From: an uncultured Clostridia bacterium | GTDB lineage: Bacteria > Bacillota > Clostridia > TANB77 > CAG-465 | DNA: 64,000 bases | Direction: 5' to 3' | NCBI GenBank assembly: GCA_934132895.1 | Contig: CAKPAG010000001.1 | Span: 124,001 to 188,000, forward strand | Shown here: in pieces, positions 40,879 to 49,746 of the stretch | How the letters are laid out: each line of letters begins with the position of its first letter | How positions within the stretch are numbered: the stretch's first letter is position 1 | Notes under the pieces: model-generated | Told to the model about the DNA's origin: nothing | The model's database searches: none | Seen by the model: only the letters and a program-made list of their open reading frames with translations | Translations under genes and position numbers: made by a program

Positions 40879-42135
40879 TTATATTATTCTTACTATATCA
40901 TTATATGTTACAAAAAGTGTAAGTAAAATTAAAAGTCCAAAACCTATATATGAAATTATTGCTTCTACATTTACTGGAACTTTCTTCCTTGTTACTGTTT
41001 CAATAAGAACTAAAAGAACTTTTCCTCCATCAAGTGGTGGAAATGGTATTATATTTGCCACACCTACTGCTAAGCTTATAATTCCTAGTAAGTTTAAGAA
41101 TGAAAGGAAATTATTTGTCTTTGAAACAACTTCTCCTATTCCAACAATGCCAGACATTTCAGTTACACTTACTTTTCCTTTAAATAAGTCCACATATGAA
41201 CCTATAATACTCTTAAAGTTATATACTGCTGAATATGTTGCTGTTTTCAAAGTTGGTTTTACCATCTCGGTTGCAAAGCTTCCTAAATCAAAATATCTTT
41301 CTGTATCAGGTGTTAATTTCTTTTCAAAGGTTTCTCCTTTTCTTTCGATTAAAAGGTTAATTTCTTTTCCTGCATTTTCTCTTACTATATTTACTACTTT
41401 AGTTGAGTTTTCTGTTTCTATTCCATTTATTTTAACGATTTTATCTCCTGATTTTAGACCTGCACTATTTGCAGCTCCACCAGAAGCTACCATATCTATT
41501 TCATTTTTTACTACAGCTTCTTTTTCATCAACAACAAACGATACACCAATGTATCCAATATCTTTAATTGCGTCCTTTACAGTTGTTGTTTCTAACTTAC
41601 CATTTCTAATATATTCAACTATTACATCATTTTCTTTTTTATCTGATTTCTTAGCTGCTAAATCTTCATAAAGATGAACTTTCTTTCCATCTATAGAATA
41701 AATTTCATCTCCTTGCATAATTCCAGATTTTGCAAGAGAAGAGTCTTCTGTTAAATTAGTTATTTTTGTATTATACGTATTTCCTGAAAAACCAATACCG
41801 ATAAATATAGCTGCTGCAAGTACTGCATTAAAAAATACACCTGCAACTAAAACTATAATCTTTTTTATTGCACTTTTATTTGCAAATGAATCTTCTCTTT
41901 CTGAATCTCCATCTTCTCCTTCAATAGCACAATATCCACCAAGTGGTATACATCTTAAAGAATACATTGTTTCTTTATATTTCTTTTGTACTATTTTAGG
42001 ACCGAATCCGATTGAAAATTCATTTACTCCCATTTTAAACAACTTAGCAAATAAAAAATGTCCAAATTCATGAATAGTTGCAACTACTCCTAATATTATT
42101 AATAATTTAATTATTGTAATTATAAATGACAACAA
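40879..42135 (-). CDS. rseP: RIP site-2 metalloprotease RseP
   Basis: 418 residues. Zinc motif HEFGHFLFAKLF near residue 22, two PDZ-like regions (GIMQGDEIYSIDGKKV near 140 and GLKSGDKIVKINGIE near 225), and the C-terminal NIIPFPPLDGGK motif. Intramembrane protease acting on membrane-bound regulators. Last gene of frr-cdsA-rseP. uppS and dxr, which usually separate these genes, are absent here. Confidence 0.94.
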   Translation of the reverse strand: MLSFIITIIKLLIILGVVATIHEFGHFLFAKLFKMGVNEFSIGFGPKIVQKKYKETMYSLRCIPLGGYCAIEGEDGDSEREDSFANKSAIKKIIVLVAGVFFNAVLAAAIFIGIGFSGNTYNTKITNLTEDSSLAKSGIMQGDEIYSIDGKKVHLYEDLAAKKSDKKENDVIVEYIRNGKLETTTVKDAIKDIGYIGVSFVVDEKEAVVKNEIDMVASGGAANSAGLKSGDKIVKINGIETENSTKVVNIVRENAGKEINLLIERKGETFEKKLTPDTERYFDLGSFATEMVKPTLKTATYSAVYNFKSIIGSYVDLFKGKVSVTEMSGIVGIGEVVSKTNNFLSFLNLLGIISLAVGVANIIPFPPLDGGKVLLVLIETVTRKKVPVNVEAIISYIGFGLLILLTLFVTYNDIVRII

Positions 42136-42152
42136 AATTATTCCTCCTAAAA

Positions 42153-42971
42153 TTATAACCCCATATATACTTTAAACAATATATATACGACTGGTGCAAC
42201 AAACATCACACTGTCAAATCTATCAAGTATTCCACCATGACCTGGCATAATAGATCCAAAATCTTTTATTTTACAAAATCTTTTTATTGCTGAAGCTGTT
42301 AAATCACCAAATTGACCAACAATTGCTATAATAACTGCAGCTGCACACATTATCCACATATTAAAATTAAAATCAAAATATATATTAGCAACTACTGTAA
42401 TAATAATATATGTAATTACTACTCCTATAATACCTGCTACAGACCCCTCAACTGTTTTTTTAGGGCTAATATCTGGGCAAAGTTTCCTTTTTCCAAACTT
42501 TGATCCAACAAAATATGCAAATATATCAGATGCAAAAGCTCCTGCAAGTACGTACCAAATAAGTAACCTTCCATTATTCATCATAAGGATTAATTTTATA
42601 AATGAAAACATAAATGGTATTAAAACCAGTGAGAAACACGTTATCATAATATCTAATATATTAAATTTTAAGTTAGTAAGTATTGCATAAGAAAATACAC
42701 AAATTACTACTGCTGGAAGAGCAATTCTAATGCATAATATTTTATCTGCATTTTCTACCAGCCCTCCCATTGAAAATAACGTTAAACAACCTAAATAACC
42801 TATCCATGATATTGGGTTATATCCAGCTGTTTTAAAAGCTTTCATATACTCATATACTCCAAGAAGTGATAATGCAATAACTAGTATTGTATCAACAATT
42901 GGCACGTTAAGTACAAGTATTCCAGCTAAAAATATAAAATAAATTAATCCTGTAATTATCCTAGTTTTCAA
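42153..42971 (-). CDS. cdsA: Phosphatidate cytidylyltransferase
   Basis: 272 residues, about eight membrane helices. The family signature is at the C-terminus: SAIKRFCKIKDFGSIMPGHG then GGILDRFDS. It makes CDP-diacylglycerol, the substrate of PgsA encoded at 2.1-2.7 kb. It lies between frr and rseP with 17-19 base gaps. Confidence 0.95.
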   Translation of the reverse strand: MKTRIITGLIYFIFLAGILVLNVPIVDTILVIALSLLGVYEYMKAFKTAGYNPISWIGYLGCLTLFSMGGLVENADKILCIRIALPAVVICVFSYAILTNLKFNILDIMITCFSLVLIPFMFSFIKLILMMNNGRLLIWYVLAGAFASDIFAYFVGSKFGKRKLCPDISPKKTVEGSVAGIIGVVITYIIITVVANIYFDFNFNMWIMCAAAVIIAIVGQFGDLTASAIKRFCKIKDFGSIMPGHGGILDRFDSVMFVAPVVYILFKVYMGL

Positions 42972-42990
42972 TTAACACCAATCCTTTTCT

Positions 42991-43539
42991 TTAAACTTCC
43001 ATTATTTCTTTTTCTTTATTTTCTATAATATTATCAATATTTGCTACATATTTATCAGTAATTTTTTGAATTTTTTCTTCAATTACTTTTAATTCATCAT
43101 CTGTAATTTCAGAAGCTTTATGCTCTTTTTTAGCATCATCTATAGCTTCTCTTCTACTATTTCTTATAGCTACTTTAGCCTCTTCACCTAAAGCTTTTAC
43201 TTCTTTAGAAAGTTCTTTTCTTCTTTCCTCAGTAAGCTCTGGAAATACAAGTCTTATAGCATTTCCATCATTTATTGGGTTAACACCTAAATCAGCTTTT
43301 TGTAAAGCTTTCTCAACTGCAATGATTATTGATCTATCCCAAGGTGTTATAAGAATCTGTCTTGCCTCTGGTACAGATATTGTTCCAACTTGATTTATTG
43401 GAGTTAATGCTCCATAGTAATCAACTTCTACTTTATTTAATATTGCAGGATTAGCTCTACCTGCCCTTATATTACTAAGTTCATCTTTTAAAAAATCTAT
43501 AGATTTATTCATTTTTTCTTCTACTACATTAAAGTCCAT
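42991..43539 (-). CDS. frr: Ribosome recycling factor
   Basis: 182 residues from the ATG with AAGGGGGAAATTTTA upstream. The conserved block LSNIRAGRANPAILNKVEVD near residues 20-40 and the TEERRKELSKEVK segment identify it. It splits the post-termination ribosome with EF-G. First gene of the frr-cdsA-rseP operon. Ribosome recycling is relevant in a genome where stalling at CGG is suspected, but that link is only circumstantial. Confidence 0.96.
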   Translation of the reverse strand: MDFNVVEEKMNKSIDFLKDELSNIRAGRANPAILNKVEVDYYGALTPINQVGTISVPEARQILITPWDRSIIIAVEKALQKADLGVNPINDGNAIRLVFPELTEERRKELSKEVKALGEEAKVAIRNSRREAIDDAKKEHKASEITDDELKVIEEKIQKITDKYVANIDNIIENKEKEIMEV

Positions 43540-43687
43540 TAAAATTTCCCCCTTAAAACTTATAGTAATATTATACAACAAAATATTTAAAAATCAAGAA
43601 AAATTATTGCATAATACACCAATTAGCTTATTTTTTTGTATTTTCGCCATTTATCTTCATTTTATGTAAGTAACATATATTTTTTGG

Positions 43688-45665
43688 TTAAAAGCCATAA
43701 TAATAAAATTCATTAATTGCTTTTTTAAATTTTTGTACTCTACTTGATACATAATCAGTTAGTTTATTCATAAACTCTTCTGATTTTATTTCATTTTCAG
43801 CAACCATAGTAAGACCCTTTTCCCAACTTGCAGTAAGCTTTGGATTTAGCATATCAGGAATTGTTTTTTTAACTATATCGTATATAGCTTCACCTTTTTT
43901 GGTTGGCGTTAATATTTGAGTCTTTTTATTTGTTGAAATATATTCAATTCTTTCTAATTTTTTTATTATTTCTGCTCTAGTGGCACTTGTTCCTATACCA
44001 CTTCCCTTTATTTGTTCTCTTAAAGCCTCATCTTCAATTAATTTTCCCGCATTTTCCATAGCAAGAATTATTGAACCTGAAGAATACCTTGAAGGTGGAG
44101 ATGTTTCACCCTCTTTAGTATTAAGTTCAAGTAGAGTTACTTTATCTCCTTTTTTTAATTTAGTCAAAAATTCAAAGTTTTCTTTTTCTTCCTTTTTATT
44201 CTCTTCTTCACTTTCATCATTATTTATTCCTCTTTTATCCTCTTTTTCCTCTTTTATAACTTCTAAATAGCCTTGATTTATACATACTTTAGAAGAATTA
44301 CTAAACTCTTCATTTTTTAAACTTAAGACTATTGACATCTTGCTATACTCAGCTGGCGGAAAAAAGATACTTAAAAATCTTTTTACTATTAAATGATAAA
44401 TATCTTTTGAAAGAGGTTTTAAATTTTGGTAATTTTCAAACCCTTGACCAGTCGGAATAATAGCATAGTGATCTGTTATTTTAGAATCATCCACATATTT
44501 TGTCTTTAAAAGAGATGTACTGTATTTTTCATTTATCATTTTATTTATATATACTTTTATACTATCATCAATTTTAGACTTAGCAAGTCCATTTAAGTTT
44601 TTGGTTATCTCTTTTGCAACAGCAGATGAAAGCACTCTAGCATCTGTTCTTGGATACGTTACAAGTTTCTTTTCATATAGTTCTTGTATAATATTTAGTG
44701 TTTCATCAGGACTTATTTTAAATTTTTTGCTACACTGGTTTTGAATCTCTGCTAGATTAAAAAGAAGAGGTGGATTTTCTTTTTGCTTTTTCTTTGTTAT
44801 GCTTTTAACTACTGCTTCTTTTTCATCAGATAAGTATTTTATAAATTTCTCTGCATCCTCTTTTTTCTTAAATCCCGTTTCGTTATATAAAAGAGGTGAT
44901 TCGAAAACTTTTGATTCTTCTACTGCTTTAAAATCTCCTAAGAATTCATTTCCAATAGTTCCAAACTTTCCTTGTATTTTATAGAAATTTACTTTTTTAA
45001 AATCTCGTATTTCTCTTTCTCTTTTTACTATCATACCTAATACACAAGTCATAACCCTACCTATAGATATAACAGTTCTATTATCATTTAACTTTTTTCC
45101 TAAATCTCTTCCAAATGTTAATGAAAGTATTCTTGAAAAATTAATTCCAATCAAATAATCTTCCTTTGCTCTTAAATATGCTGCATCTGACAAAGAATTA
45201 TATTCTTCTAGAAGTTTTGCATCTTTGATACCGATTTAGTATTGCTTCTTCAGTTTGTGAATCTATCCATACACGACGTTTCTCTTTTTTTGGACAGCCC
45301 ACCATTTCATCTACTAATCTATATATATATTCTCCTTCTCTTCCAGAGTCGGTACATACATATATTAAATCTACATCTTCTCTTGTCAAAATATTCTTTA
45401 CTATATTAAATTGTTTTTCAACTGATTTTATAACCTCATATTTAAAAGTTGTTGGAATAAAAGGAAGAGTTTTTAAACTCCACACTCGTAACTTTTCATC
45501 GTACTCTTCAGGGTAGCTCATTGTTACTAAGTGACCCACACACCACGTTACTATATATTCACTTGATTCTATATATCCATCCTTGCTTACACCATTTATT
45601 TTCAAAACTTTTGCAAATTCTTTTGCTACGCTTGGTTTTTCAGCTATTATTACTTTTTTTCCCAT
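43688..45665 (-). CDS. topB: DNA topoisomerase III, with a +1 frameshift at CGG
   Basis: About 658 residues after recoding, matching family length. The first 144 residues contain the TOPRIM domain (KKVIIAEKPSVAKEFAKVL; CTDSGREGEYIYRLV) up to SQTEEAILN. The zero frame then reads CGG TAT CAA and ends after 16 codons. Skipping the C gives GIKDAKLLEEYNSLSDAAY and continues 514 residues, including the active-site tyrosine in VTYPRTDARVLS. Type IA topoisomerases need both parts, so without the shift no active enzyme is made. Start chosen at MGKKVI after AAAGGTGAAAAG. Confidence 0.9.
45231..45233 (-). other. CGG +1 recoding site in topB
   Basis: Minus-strand context CTA AAT CGG TAT CAA AGA. Skipping the C gives AAT GGT ATC AAA GAT GCA. 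The Gly-Ile after the TOPRIM region is a conserved position in topoisomerase III, so the shift yields the expected residue. Confidence 0.88.
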
Positions 45666-45790
45666 CTTTTCACCTTTAGTTTTACCACTTGTCATATTAT
45701 ATACTAAATATTCCAAAAGTGCAAATTTAATTTTTTTACATTGCTTATTTAAGCAATGTATTATATAATACTCATAAGTGGTGATTTTAC

Positions 45791-46522
45791 ATGAGTTTAA
45801 AAAGCAAAAGAAATATATTATTTTTTATTATTATACCTTTTATCCTTGTAGTTATATTAGTTTTTTTATTATTTTTTAAATCCGAATTTAAAGACAAAAT
45901 TAATAAAAACTCTACTGATAAACATGTGAATGAAAATGTTGAAATTTATAACGAAAGCACTACATCAACTATCTCAAATGAAATTGCAAAAAAAGAAAAA
46001 CAAAAAATAGACTTAGGTATATATGTTGAAAAAAATGGAATTAAGACATTAATAACTTCTTACACTACACTTTGGTATCCAGAAGAAGTTATGGGCGTAT
46101 TTTATGCAGTCCCATCCACTAATGAAACTCTTGAAAATATATCCTTTGATAAACTATGGAAAGAAAAAATTTCAACTTATGACAATCATTCAAATCTACG
46201 CATAGGTTACAATATATCATTTACTCTAAATACTGGTGAAACAATAGATAGAGTAATATTAAATCCTGATGATGCTTACTATATGTTTCCAAAGGTAATG
46301 GTATTTTTATATGATGATGTAAATTTAGTTCCTGGGAAAAAGTACTATCATATAACTCAAGACGAGATGAACGAAAATACTATTTGTTCATCAATCAAAT
46401 TAGTTGGAGATAAAGAAACAAAAAATATTGTTTCTGATATAAACTTAACTGCTTTTTGTTATGACTCTAAAGATGACTTTGATAAAAATACCGGAAAATA
46501 TACTCGGAAATTCATATTATAG
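45791..46522 (+). CDS. Membrane-anchored hypothetical protein with a CGG four codons before its stop
   Basis: 243 residues. An N-terminal membrane helix (NILFFIIIPFILVVILVFLL) is followed by a Ser/Thr/Asn-rich linker and a globular extracellular domain. No family recognised. The fifth codon from the end is CGG (ACT CGG AAA, 46505-46507). Read normally, the protein ends TRKFIL; with a +1 shift it would end about eight residues later (TGNSYYSIIINKK), still before the terminator. The sequence alone does not decide. Confidence 0.65.
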   Translation: MSLKSKRNILFFIIIPFILVVILVFLLFFKSEFKDKINKNSTDKHVNENVEIYNESTTSTISNEIAKKEKQKIDLGIYVEKNGIKTLITSYTTLWYPEEVMGVFYAVPSTNETLENISFDKLWKEKISTYDNHSNLRIGYNISFTLNTGETIDRVILNPDDAYYMFPKVMVFLYDDVNLVPGKKYYHITQDEMNENTICSSIKLVGDKETKNIVSDINLTAFCYDSKDDFDKNTGKYTRKFIL

Positions 46523-46535
46523 TATAATTATAAAT

Positions 46536-46576
46536 AAAAAATAGGGGTAGTATTTAAAATCATACTACCTCTTTAT
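46536..46576. terminator. Terminator between converging genes
   Basis: AGGGGTAGTAT pairs with ATACTACCTCT, with A-run and T-run on the two sides. Serves the plus-strand hypothetical gene and the minus-strand metalloprotease gene. Confidence 0.85.
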
Positions 46577-47460
46577 TTCATATATTTACTAAAGTAAAAA
46601 TCACTATATGTAATTTCATTATTTAAAGTATTCTTTATGCTATCTACTTTTTTTCTAATGTTGCAATCGCTTTTTAAGTATACTGGTGCATTTTTTAATG
46701 TCATAATTTCAGCAAATATTTCTGCTCTATCTTCTTTTTCAGTTGTTTTTGAATACTTAGTTAGAAAATAACAATTTGTAACATCTTCACTTTCTTTATC
46801 ATATACATAATCTTTTGTTAACTTTGAAGTATCTTCATTATATTTGAAATCCTTTGGATTTAAATTTGCCCATTCATTATATAGTTTTTTTCCATTTTTA
46901 CTCATATAATATTCAAGTACATGATACATTTCATGGTGAAATGCCCTTTCTAATTTTTCAGTATTACTAATATATATCCTGTATTCATCTAAGTTATTTC
47001 TAGAAGCTAAAGCTAAATTATTATTTTCAAATTTATCTACCATCATTATATATACTGGATTTTCTTTTGAAAGTGACATATCAAAAACTTCTATTGGATA
47101 CTTTTCCAAAGCTTTATATATTATTTTTATATTATTATTTATAATGTTTTCATCATACTGTGCAGTAGCATCAACTCTTTTAGCAAAGTTTTCTACATTC
47201 TTACCAAAAGCTACATTTATGCCAAACTCATTTTTTATCTTTTTTATATAATATTCATTTTCCTGAGATACTGTTTGATTCTGAGTTTCTAAAGATAAAA
47301 CTTCAGTCGCCTCATCATCTAAACTTGGTATTTTAAAAGCTTTTATCACAATAACTGTAGCAAAAATTATTGGTATTAGAAGTATAATATCTGTTATTAT
47401 GGAGAGTCTTTTCGGACTTTTATTTTCAACCTCTTTTGTTTCTATCATTTTTTCCTCCAA
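46573..47460 (-). CDS. Membrane-anchored putative zinc metalloprotease
   Basis: 295 residues. An N-terminal membrane helix (LSIITDIILLIPIIFATVIV) is followed by an extracellular domain with HEMYH in AFHHEMYHVLEYYM near residue 175, an HExxH zinc motif. A downstream glutamate-rich segment (EKEDRAEIFAEIMTL) could supply the third ligand, as in gluzincins. Starts five bases after the upstream membrane gene, so the two are likely one unit. Confidence 0.7.
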   Translation of the reverse strand: MEEKMIETKEVENKSPKRLSIITDIILLIPIIFATVIVIKAFKIPSLDDEATEVLSLETQNQTVSQENEYYIKKIKNEFGINVAFGKNVENFAKRVDATAQYDENIINNNIKIIYKALEKYPIEVFDMSLSKENPVYIMMVDKFENNNLALASRNNLDEYRIYISNTEKLERAFHHEMYHVLEYYMSKNGKKLYNEWANLNPKDFKYNEDTSKLTKDYVYDKESEDVTNCYFLTKYSKTTEKEDRAEIFAEIMTLKNAPVYLKSDCNIRKKVDSIKNTLNNEITYSDFYFSKYMK

Positions 47461-47465
47461 AGTTT

Positions 47466-48521
47466 TTATTTAGCATCTATATATTCAATCGATAAAGATT
47501 TGAGTATATAAATATATGGTTCTTCTTTTTCCTCTTTTATATTTTTGTTATATCCATCTAAATATATATTTGAAATAGCACTATTTTTATCATTATTTTT
47601 TTCGTTTATATTTAGAAGTACATCTTCAATTTTTGAATATTCTTTAAACTCTTTTATATCTTCTAAAAAGTTTACTATTTCTTTAGAAAATTCTTTCTTT
47701 GTTTCTTCATCTAATCTCTCCACTTTTTTCTCTAAAGAAATCTCTATTTTTCCACTATCTATACAATTTAAGTTAAGTTTTATATCTTTGTATTTTTCAT
47801 TTAAATTTCTTTTATCTAAAAATTCTTTAAACTCTTTACTTTTCTTTATATTATTGTTTGTAGATATTATTTCTTTATACTCATCTTTTACAAAACTTAA
47901 ATCCTTTAAATAAACTGAATATTTAGTTATATATCCTTCTTCATTATCAAGAACGTTAAAGTTATATCCGTTCATAATTCCAAATGAATATTTACAATTT
48001 AAAATTTTAAAATTACTATCTGAGTCATAATTTTCATTTAAATAATTTTTTAAACTTTTATATGCCTTGTTATAGCTATATATACTACCATTTGTATATG
48101 TATTTACAAATGCTGTTAGTATAAAAATAACAAAAGTTAATATATATGTTTTTCTTTGCTTTTTAGTTAATTTCTTCTCGTTATTTTTTCTTTTTTTATA
48201 TATTGCATATGATTTTTTTAAATAATCACCTAGTAATTCTCCCATTGCTATATCTAACCCTATAACTAAGCTATATATTATATTTTCTGGCAAAGTAAAG
48301 CTACCTTTAGTATACACGACACATAAAGAAATAATGATACCAAAAATTGTTGTTACAACGCCTCTATCAAAAAATACTTTTCCAACAATTCCCAGTATAA
48401 CAAGAAGTGGTAACAAACTAAAATATATTGAGCCATATACTTTTGCAAATATAACAACAATAATAGCTATAATATACACAATTCCTTCTATATATGCCTT
48501 TTGTTTCTTTGTCAACTTCAT
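47466..48521 (-). CDS. Hypothetical membrane protein
   Basis: About 351 residues from the ATG; AAAGGTGA lies upstream and alternative GTG starts exist a few codons earlier. The first 150 residues contain about five membrane helices, then a soluble domain with a Lys/Glu-rich C-terminal half. No family recognised. Upstream of and close to the metalloprotease gene, suggesting a shared role. Confidence 0.6.
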   Translation of the reverse strand: MKLTKKQKAYIEGIVYIIAIIVVIFAKVYGSIYFSLLPLLVILGIVGKVFFDRGVVTTIFGIIISLCVVYTKGSFTLPENIIYSLVIGLDIAMGELLGDYLKKSYAIYKKRKNNEKKLTKKQRKTYILTFVIFILTAFVNTYTNGSIYSYNKAYKSLKNYLNENYDSDSNFKILNCKYSFGIMNGYNFNVLDNEEGYITKYSVYLKDLSFVKDEYKEIISTNNNIKKSKEFKEFLDKRNLNEKYKDIKLNLNCIDSGKIEISLEKKVERLDEETKKEFSKEIVNFLEDIKEFKEYSKIEDVLLNINEKNNDKNSAISNIYLDGYNKNIKEEKEEPYIYILKSLSIEYIDAK

Positions 48522-48620
48522 TTTCACACTAATCACCTTTAATATTTATACAAAAATTATATAATAACCCAAAACATTTTTCAACATAATATTTACAAAT
48601 TTTTCTACCTACAACAAAAG

Positions 48621-48652
48621 AAAATATCCCTCGAAATTAATCGAAGGATATT
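48621..48652 (-). terminator. Terminator of ankyrin cassette 1
   Basis: AATATCCTTCGA pairs with TCGAGGGATATT around TTAATT. The same hairpin recurs at the ends of the other two ankyrin cassettes. Confidence 0.8.
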
Positions 48653-48661
48653 GTTATATTT

Positions 48662-49522
48662 TTATTTACTTTTTTTGATAGCTTCTTTAAGCATTTTTAC
48701 TACTTGAGTATGACTTTCTCTTTCCGCATACCATATTACTAAGTTATAGTCTACTGTTAGATTTACCCTTTCATCTTTTAGTAGTAGTTCTACAACTTTT
48801 ACATGGCCATATAATGCTGCCCATCTTATTGCATAGTTATCTTCTGCGGCGGGATTTACTCGTTCATCTTTTAGCAACAGTTCTACTACTTTTTCATGGC
48901 CATTTTCTGCCGCCCATCTTATTGCATAGTTGTCTTCTGCGGCGGGATTTACTCGCTTATCCTTTAGCAATAGTTCTACTACTTTTTCATGGCCATTTTT
49001 TGCTGCCAATCTTATTGCATAGTTATTATCTGCGGCGGGATTTACTCTATTATCCTTTAGCAATAGTTCTACTACTTTTTCATGGCCATTTTTTGCTGCA
49101 ACTCCTATTGCATAGTCATCTTCTGCTGCTGGATTTACTCTTTCATCTTTTAATAACAGTTCTACTACTTGAATATGACCATTTCCTATTGCCCATCTTA
49201 TTGCATAATTATCGCACACTGTAGGATTTACTCTACCATCTTTTAGTAATAGTTCTACTAATTTAGTATAGCCGTTTTCTGATGCAATCCTTATTGCAAA
49301 ATTACCACCTACGGCGGGATTTACTCGTTCATCTTTTAATAACAGTTCTACTACTTCCACATAGTCATTTTCTACTGCTTTTTCAAATACAACATCTACA
49401 TCTTCAATCTTACCTAGCTCATTTAGCAAACTAATTATAACATATTCGTCATACTTAAACAGTTTTTTTAAGTCTATTACATTCCGTAAGCATTCTTTTA
49501 CCATATCTTTATTTTCTAACAT
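48662..49522 (-). CDS. Ankyrin-repeat protein 1
   Basis: 286 residues. A 40-residue N-terminal cap (MLENKDMVKECLRNVIDLKK) is followed by about seven 33-residue ankyrin repeats of the type NGHEKVVELLLKDERVNPAA. Cytosolic, no signal. Codon 14 is CGG (TTA CGG AAT, 49484-49486); the frame continues for 270 codons, so it is read through, and a shift would stop after two codons. Starts at ATG with AAAGGAGGAATTATT. First (3'-most) of three tandem paralogues. Likely a protein-binding scaffold; partner unknown. Confidence 0.85.
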   Translation of the reverse strand: MLENKDMVKECLRNVIDLKKLFKYDEYVIISLLNELGKIEDVDVVFEKAVENDYVEVVELLLKDERVNPAVGGNFAIRIASENGYTKLVELLLKDGRVNPTVCDNYAIRWAIGNGHIQVVELLLKDERVNPAAEDDYAIGVAAKNGHEKVVELLLKDNRVNPAADNNYAIRLAAKNGHEKVVELLLKDKRVNPAAEDNYAIRWAAENGHEKVVELLLKDERVNPAAEDNYAIRWAALYGHVKVVELLLKDERVNLTVDYNLVIWYAERESHTQVVKMLKEAIKKSK

Positions 49523-49571
49523 AATAATTCCTCCTTTAAATTATTTTAGAAGTATATTTTTTTACTACTAC

Positions 49572-49600
49572 AGTATAACATAATATTTGTCTTATGTCAA
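49572..49600 (-). promoter_or_regulatory. Promoter of ankyrin cassette 1
   Basis: On the minus strand a perfect TTGACA, a 17-base spacer and TATACT. The same arrangement precedes each of the three ankyrin genes. Confidence 0.85.
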
Positions 49601-49636
49601 ACTAGTATTTCTTTTTTTCAACATATTAAATTATAC

Positions 49637-49670
49637 AAAATATCCCTCGAAATTAATCGAAGGATATTTT
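49637..49670 (-). terminator. Terminator of ankyrin cassette 2
   Basis: Same AATATCCTTCGA/TCGAGGGATATT hairpin as in cassette 1, followed by T-rich sequence on the minus strand. Confidence 0.8.
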
Positions 49671-49746
49671 ATATTGTTATTTACTTTTTTGGTAGCTTCT
49701 TTAATCATTTTTACTACTTGAGCATGAACATTTTTTATTGCACGTC

